Positions 35,901-39,486 of a DNA stretch of 39,486 bases are shown here, piece after piece; the first letter of the stretch is position 1; every line of letters begins with the position of its first letter. The stretch spans positions 1 through 39,486 of the forward strand of contig JAFQLV010000029.1 of the NCBI GenBank assembly GCA_017396515.1. Reading direction: 5' to 3'. The stretch comes from Clostridia bacterium. GTDB taxonomy: Bacteria > Bacillota > Clostridia > Oscillospirales > Acutalibacteraceae. Position numbers and translations under genes: made by a program. The notes beneath the pieces were generated by a model, which did not search any database, was not told the origin of the DNA, and was given only the letters and a program-made list of their open reading frames with translations.

Positions 35901-38900
35901 TCACAACTGGAACGGAAGCACACCCCTTGGTGGCAACACAACAGGTGTTAACTGGTATAAGTATTTCACTGGCCAGGCTTATAATGGCGATGCCGGTGAC
36001 GGAAAGCCCAGCAACAGTGCAGCTGTAAACAGTAAGTATAATTACACTGCTATTCTTGATGTATTGAAAAAAGCGCCCGTATCTGATTGGGGCGGCACGG
36101 ATGCAAAGTCATATTGGAAAGAAGTTGAAGACGGTAAGTATTCAGCCGGCAAGGCAGGTATTCCCGCTTCTGCTTGGGAAGAGCTTGACAACAGAGCTGC
36201 TTGGAATATTGACGATATGGATGACTTTTATCATTCATTTGCAGCAGCACTTTGCGGTCTTTCACTTCCTCTTGCAGCGCTTCTTACCGGTGGCTCAAAG
36301 GACCTTAAAATACAGCCTATAGGTATTGATGCTGTTGCATCGGCAGAAAATACGGGTGATGCTCTGTATGATCGTCTGTTTATACCTCTTTACAGACTTT
36401 TAGGTATTGATAAAGAAATCGATGCTCCGGAAGGAACTATGAATTACACATATAATGGCGGTTATCATACTGCCTCGGATATTACATATGCATGTGGTTC
36501 ATGGGCAGAGACATTTGGTAACACATGTTCACTCAGATTTGGCGGCGCGTTGCTTTGGCAGTATCTGCTTGAGCCGATTATATATTATCTTGAAACCGAA
36601 CTCTTTGTTAATCCGGTTCAGGAAATTCTTGAGCTCTTACCGAACCTTTTATGTATGCTTGACTACAACCAGTTAATGCCGAAGCTCAAGAACATTAAAG
36701 TTAATATCAAACTTACAAAGTTGGTTATCAGTTTAAACATTTCTATTTATGAGCTTTCACTTTCAGAGCTTGTTTTACCGTTGCTGGATGACCTCGGTCT
36801 CGATCTCACAAAGGGTATCAGCGGTCTCGTTAAAATTTTGCTGAAAGCAACAAAGGTTAAGGGTACGCCAACCCAAGCTATGATTGACGACGGCGAAGTA
36901 CTGACGGTAAAAAGAGTCGACACAAACGGACATGTTGTTTATAAACACAATAAAAATAACAATATGATTTATGCGACGGATGATGATGGCGACGGTGAAT
37001 GGACATACGGCAACTTAACAGATGAAGAGCTTGCTGCAGATTACTCTCCTGTAGTTGATGCGTATATAGATGACGACGGAAACTACTATACCGATTTAGG
37101 CCTTCTCACTCAGACTCTCTTTGGTGTTGCTAAAGAAGGACTCTTTGAGATGTTTACTTGGAACAGAAACGGCGTTGGCGGATTCTCTCTTGACATCCAT
37201 GTAAACAGAATAATGGCAGCCGGCACAATCAAGTATGAAACCTATTCCGGTTGTAAGGATTCAAACCTTCCAAACTACCATATAGTTGCAGACCCCGGTG
37301 ACGTACTTCTTTCACTGTTCCGTTGGATAATGAATGACGGTCTCATTACTGCGATTGCTCCCTTGCTTAACGGTATACTTGGCGGTGGCTCAAGTGCAGA
37401 TGAGGACAGTGCTTCAAGCGTTACAATTATCGATACAATACTGCCTATTATTGACGGTCAGGCAGACACAGTTGTGGCTATACTTATTTCACTTCTCAAT
37501 GAGTATAATCCCGGTTTCTATGATTATAAGGATACACACTATGTAGGCGGTTTTGAGATTCTCAAGACTATCGGTGCCGCATCAGGTGAATTTGTTGTAG
37601 GTCAGTATCTCTCCGAGTCACTCGCAGACATACCCGACGGCAAATATTATGCAGACGGCGCATATCAGACCAACCCAGCAGGTATCTTTGACACAGACGA
37701 TGAGAAGATTATGGTAGGTAAGGTCAACAGAGCTATCAAGTCAATCGACGACCTTATTATGAGCCTTCTTCCCTCACTTCTTCCTGTTCTTCTTCCCATG
37801 CTTGAGGGACTTCTTCCCGAAAATATGGCAGGCATTATTGAGCCTCTGAAGAACGTTGGCGAAAACGACACACTTGCTGATATCGTTGCTGATGTTATCA
37901 CATCAAACGGTGTAATGCAGCTTCTTGTAACTCTGCTTGTAGGCACAGGCGAGGACAAGGAAGTAACTAACGAAGAAACAGGCGAAACAACAACTGAAAA
38001 GGATACAGGTCTTCTCGGCGGTCTTCTCGGTGAAGGCATCCTTGCAAACCTCCTTACAGCTCTTGCGGACTTTGACATCGATATAAGACCCGTTGGCTTC
38101 TATAATGCAGCTGTCAAGGACGGCAACACTGCTATCAGCGGTTGGCTTCAGAGCTGTGCTACCGAAGCAGGTATTGCTGTTAAGGATATGACATGGGCAC
38201 ATGTAAAGGCTCCTGCCGACGATTATAACTGGTTCTATATGCTGAGTGGCAATGAAACTGCAGAGGTTAAGATTGACACATTCTTCGGAGCACTTGAGAC
38301 ACTTCTCACTCCGCTGAATCCTCTCTTCTCATTCCTCTTCAGCGGTCAGGATATTACTCTTCTTGACGAGCTTGTGCTTGAAGGTAACCCCGGTTACACA
38401 AATGCAATGGCATTCCTTATTGAGTCACTTGGCTACGGTGATGTTAAGATTGCAGGCACAAACTATACCGCTTCAATGAGCGCTAACGACTATCTCACAT
38501 ATGTACACGGCAGCACTAACCCCGAGGCAAATAAGACAGGCAGAAACTGGGACACAGTTAACTCACCTCTTTCACCTCTCTTTGCAGCTCTCAGAGCATT
38601 CCTTGTTGGTGATGATGCATCAGGCGAGCTCGGTCTTCTCGAAAGTCCTCTCACTGCTCTGCTTTCAAAGCTTCCCAACATTGCTTATCTGCTGTATTCA
38701 TATGAAACTACAGAAAAAGACGAGTCAGGTGCATTCATCAAGACAAACAACCTTGCTCAGGCAGCTAAGAACCTTATCTCACCCGTTCTTGCTCTTCTGA
38801 ACATTGTTGACCCCATTCTTGCAAGAGCACTTGAGCTTGATATCGAATCACTTCTTGACGAATTCCTGAACCTTGAAAATATGCTCAATGAGCTTATCAC

Positions 38901-39357
38901 GGGCCTTGTTAAGGAAGAAGATGCTGATGCAAACGATGTTGTTATTTCTAACTTCATCGACTTCGCAGCCCTTGCAAGCTACGGCTCAGATAAGATTGAG
39001 AGAATTAAGTCAAATTCAACAGGCACAGACGGCTACTTCACACACTTCTACGGTAACCCCGGTCAGGCTCTTATCACTATTGTGCGTTCAATCATGTCAG
39101 ACGAGCTTATTGAAAGCTTCGCAGATATGTTCATGGATTGGTACACAAGGGTTGAAGACGGCAAGGAAATCACTGACGCTGACCGTGACGACTGGAATAG
39201 AGTACGTAAGATCGTAACAGAGCTTGCAGGCCGTGCTAAGGAGCCCGTGCTTATTAACGAAGATGAATACAACGGTACCGGCGTTGATATACTCGTTGGT
39301 ATTCTGCGTTCTTGGTTACTTTTATCGCTTGCAAGAATGGGACGTTCTTCGGAATAA
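32986..39357 (+). CDS. giant secreted protein of unknown family
   Basis: 2123 residues with a signal peptide (about 1-30, ending near SVLGA). An acidic coiled coil follows (about 38-85, repeats of EAEIAELEAELKEAE type). The N-terminal half is helical and Tyr/Ala-rich. Around 465-530 there is a Cys cluster (CDGCTDWC ... CTYGW ... QHCVH) with an EF-hand-like loop DADEDSEIDAGE. From about 880 the protein is rich in Leu-Leu-Pro helices (SLLPSLLPVLLPMLEGLL, ELVLPLLDDLGLDL), with repeating units that contain 'shallow' hydrophobic helices. No catalytic motif, sortase signal or Cys/His tail. The C-terminus (LRSWLLLSLARMGRSSE) is abrupt and lies 130 bp from the window edge, so the true end could have been lost to a frameshift or assembly fault. 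I do not recognise the family. Good AAGGAGG ribosome binding site. Confidence 0.8.
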   Translation: MKVGKKVLSCVLAIMMIVSSVSVCFSVLGADNTIDNLMTRIEVNYSELADLIARVEKLEDELANATDEAEIAELEAELKEAEKQVPRQENTTQWKVDLDTGASAWHWVAAAYSEAAKVVAATKHTYYGIYAEILEQVETAMVGRGSALVSIDQYDEVLKYFAFGETAEPTGGFYNTPKVITLYIGLGFNVLEWAPEYTKIPTDEKDLKLYNANVSFKTLGIENNGYGLTEDSIAFTNNQMDSEMTAAAMSTIKGSVAEFVQLTAAWFAVDFNALTADELNTKVKEISDKLYTFENAILFTAVGTAEEIWNAYVTPNITPVNEQRDWDEMQAWYKEKVNVHLAKAYAAQYKSELDSLYAQAEALTEDADPNDDKTLGDQLYDIYTQVVEVFEKIDNQEAFNGDTNVNIADDIIAALGGDYDKAVEKQTALATRTARQFASEWAGAYDAIYDTAVVDANTSAAMGHIWAPCDGCTDWCDGKGNGLTEDDGYNGGDCTYGWVDADEDSEIDAGEVPQHCVHVDYNEAYAFFTAAAPVIATFEVKVFPLISDEDGNVKFDLIATETFNESNWRAFYNNYLKANRYINGSDYIRNKANMDALIDSARLTGGMSYKNITTYYNELVEYGYNECVELSKNPSQAALFNDIFGEEGMAPYDKFVNDLKRRAANRIYEQLERIETYYLEGGDKKTVGNVTYYNFEAILSATKAVDAQQGVLFKFLREAPAYNPEAEEFVIAGAQARTIEELEAMFELVLPYSTKAQEFKDNLSLMRTYAGLEGGLTGDRTILNYLFDKANDSSNNYAGEFYEYVWAKGAGTLDYDTISELIEKFNIGLGGRDTATLMDEMVAKFDKMLVSKDLGSILNALITTVDATTGQTEGFLGEWDFYYKSRTGEEFNIGDPIDDLREFLIYTIVSLLWSGDLQTMIFKAINEVIGTAVYNLEVSLPGIVTGLLGGEIYELLPEWARTAIPTMPHMFYHNWNGSTPLGGNTTGVNWYKYFTGQAYNGDAGDGKPSNSAAVNSKYNYTAILDVLKKAPVSDWGGTDAKSYWKEVEDGKYSAGKAGIPASAWEELDNRAAWNIDDMDDFYHSFAAALCGLSLPLAALLTGGSKDLKIQPIGIDAVASAENTGDALYDRLFIPLYRLLGIDKEIDAPEGTMNYTYNGGYHTASDITYACGSWAETFGNTCSLRFGGALLWQYLLEPIIYYLETELFVNPVQEILELLPNLLCMLDYNQLMPKLKNIKVNIKLTKLVISLNISIYELSLSELVLPLLDDLGLDLTKGISGLVKILLKATKVKGTPTQAMIDDGEVLTVKRVDTNGHVVYKHNKNNNMIYATDDDGDGEWTYGNLTDEELAADYSPVVDAYIDDDGNYYTDLGLLTQTLFGVAKEGLFEMFTWNRNGVGGFSLDIHVNRIMAAGTIKYETYSGCKDSNLPNYHIVADPGDVLLSLFRWIMNDGLITAIAPLLNGILGGGSSADEDSASSVTIIDTILPIIDGQADTVVAILISLLNEYNPGFYDYKDTHYVGGFEILKTIGAASGEFVVGQYLSESLADIPDGKYYADGAYQTNPAGIFDTDDEKIMVGKVNRAIKSIDDLIMSLLPSLLPVLLPMLEGLLPENMAGIIEPLKNVGENDTLADIVADVITSNGVMQLLVTLLVGTGEDKEVTNEETGETTTEKDTGLLGGLLGEGILANLLTALADFDIDIRPVGFYNAAVKDGNTAISGWLQSCATEAGIAVKDMTWAHVKAPADDYNWFYMLSGNETAEVKIDTFFGALETLLTPLNPLFSFLFSGQDITLLDELVLEGNPGYTNAMAFLIESLGYGDVKIAGTNYTASMSANDYLTYVHGSTNPEANKTGRNWDTVNSPLSPLFAALRAFLVGDDASGELGLLESPLTALLSKLPNIAYLLYSYETTEKDESGAFIKTNNLAQAAKNLISPVLALLNIVDPILARALELDIESLLDEFLNLENMLNELITGLVKEEDADANDVVISNFIDFAALASYGSDKIERIKSNSTGTDGYFTHFYGNPGQALITIVRSIMSDELIESFADMFMDWYTRVEDGKEITDADRDDWNRVRKIVTELAGRAKEPVLINEDEYNGTGVDILVGILRSWLLLSLARMGRSSE

Positions 39358-39486
39358 ACGCACTTTAAAGAAGTTATATTGCGTTTTGCAAGTTCCCTTC
39401 GCATAACGCGCGCAAGGGGGCAAACCTTGGTTTTTTTAATATCCGCCACCTTAAAATCGCAGTTTAGTTTATTACCCGTTCCCATA
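39358..39486. other. window end, no gene recognised
   Basis: The last 129 bases contain a CCCTT/AAGGG inverted repeat (39396-39418) and a TTTTTTT run (39431-39437) that could mark a terminator, but the spacing is poor. Nothing else is visible. Confidence 0.35.

Overview
The window is a piece of a low-to-moderate GC Firmicutes chromosome, most likely an uncultured gut-type member of the class Clostridia (Oscillospirales/Ruminococcaceae-like). That placement is inferred from origin-proximal gene order, the style of the giant InlB-repeat surface protein and strong AGGAGG ribosome binding sites; no rRNA is present to confirm it. Every recognisable gene reads on the + strand, as expected for a leading strand near the replication origin. 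No oriC, tRNA, rRNA, transposase, integrase or CRISPR array was found.

Layout. (1) 0-8.1 kb: gyrB, two small YcxB-like membrane proteins, gyrA, a tandem terminator, then an LCP cell-wall ligase, a FlK-like thioesterase and a HAD phosphatase. (2) 8.3-15.3 kb: the chromosome-segregation block mnmG-rsmG-noc/parB paralogue-parA-parB-serS. Two parS sites lie inside mnmG and rsmG. The start of the noc-like gene sits in a 14-bp perfect inverted repeat that spans its putative promoter and Shine-Dalgarno. (3) 15.4-17.7 kb: an ABC-F ATPase and a metallophosphoesterase. (4) 17.7-27.5 kb: a 2441-residue secreted InlB-repeat protein bracketed on both sides by direct copies of a composite non-coding repeat. 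(5) 27.57-32.4 kb: a five-gene operon with two SCP2-like proteins enclosing a class III aminotransferase and a split transketolase. (6) 33.0-39.4 kb: a second giant secreted protein of unknown family, ending near the window edge.

Two things stand out as possibly undescribed. The first is a dispersed family of hairpin arrays: five copies, each four short hairpins joined by a near-invariant ATATCGA-type linker at about 23-24 nt spacing. Stem changes between copies are compensatory. One copy is inverted between parA and parB; the other four are built into ~0.6-0.8 kb modules that flank the giant surface-protein gene as direct repeats. The second is the SCP2 / aminotransferase / transketolase / SCP2 operon. 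Its chemistry (two-carbon ketol transfer, amination of a carbonyl, lipid-carrier folds) is compatible with making an amino-alcohol lipid, but the substrate is unknown and that reading is speculative.

How the genes work together: gyrase, the ParABS system (ParA, ParB, a Noc-like ParB paralogue and parS sites) and the tRNA/rRNA modification enzymes MnmG and RsmG form the usual origin-proximal housekeeping set. The right half is an envelope/surface region: two giant exported proteins separated by a small metabolic operon that may act on lipid- or sugar-derived substrates.
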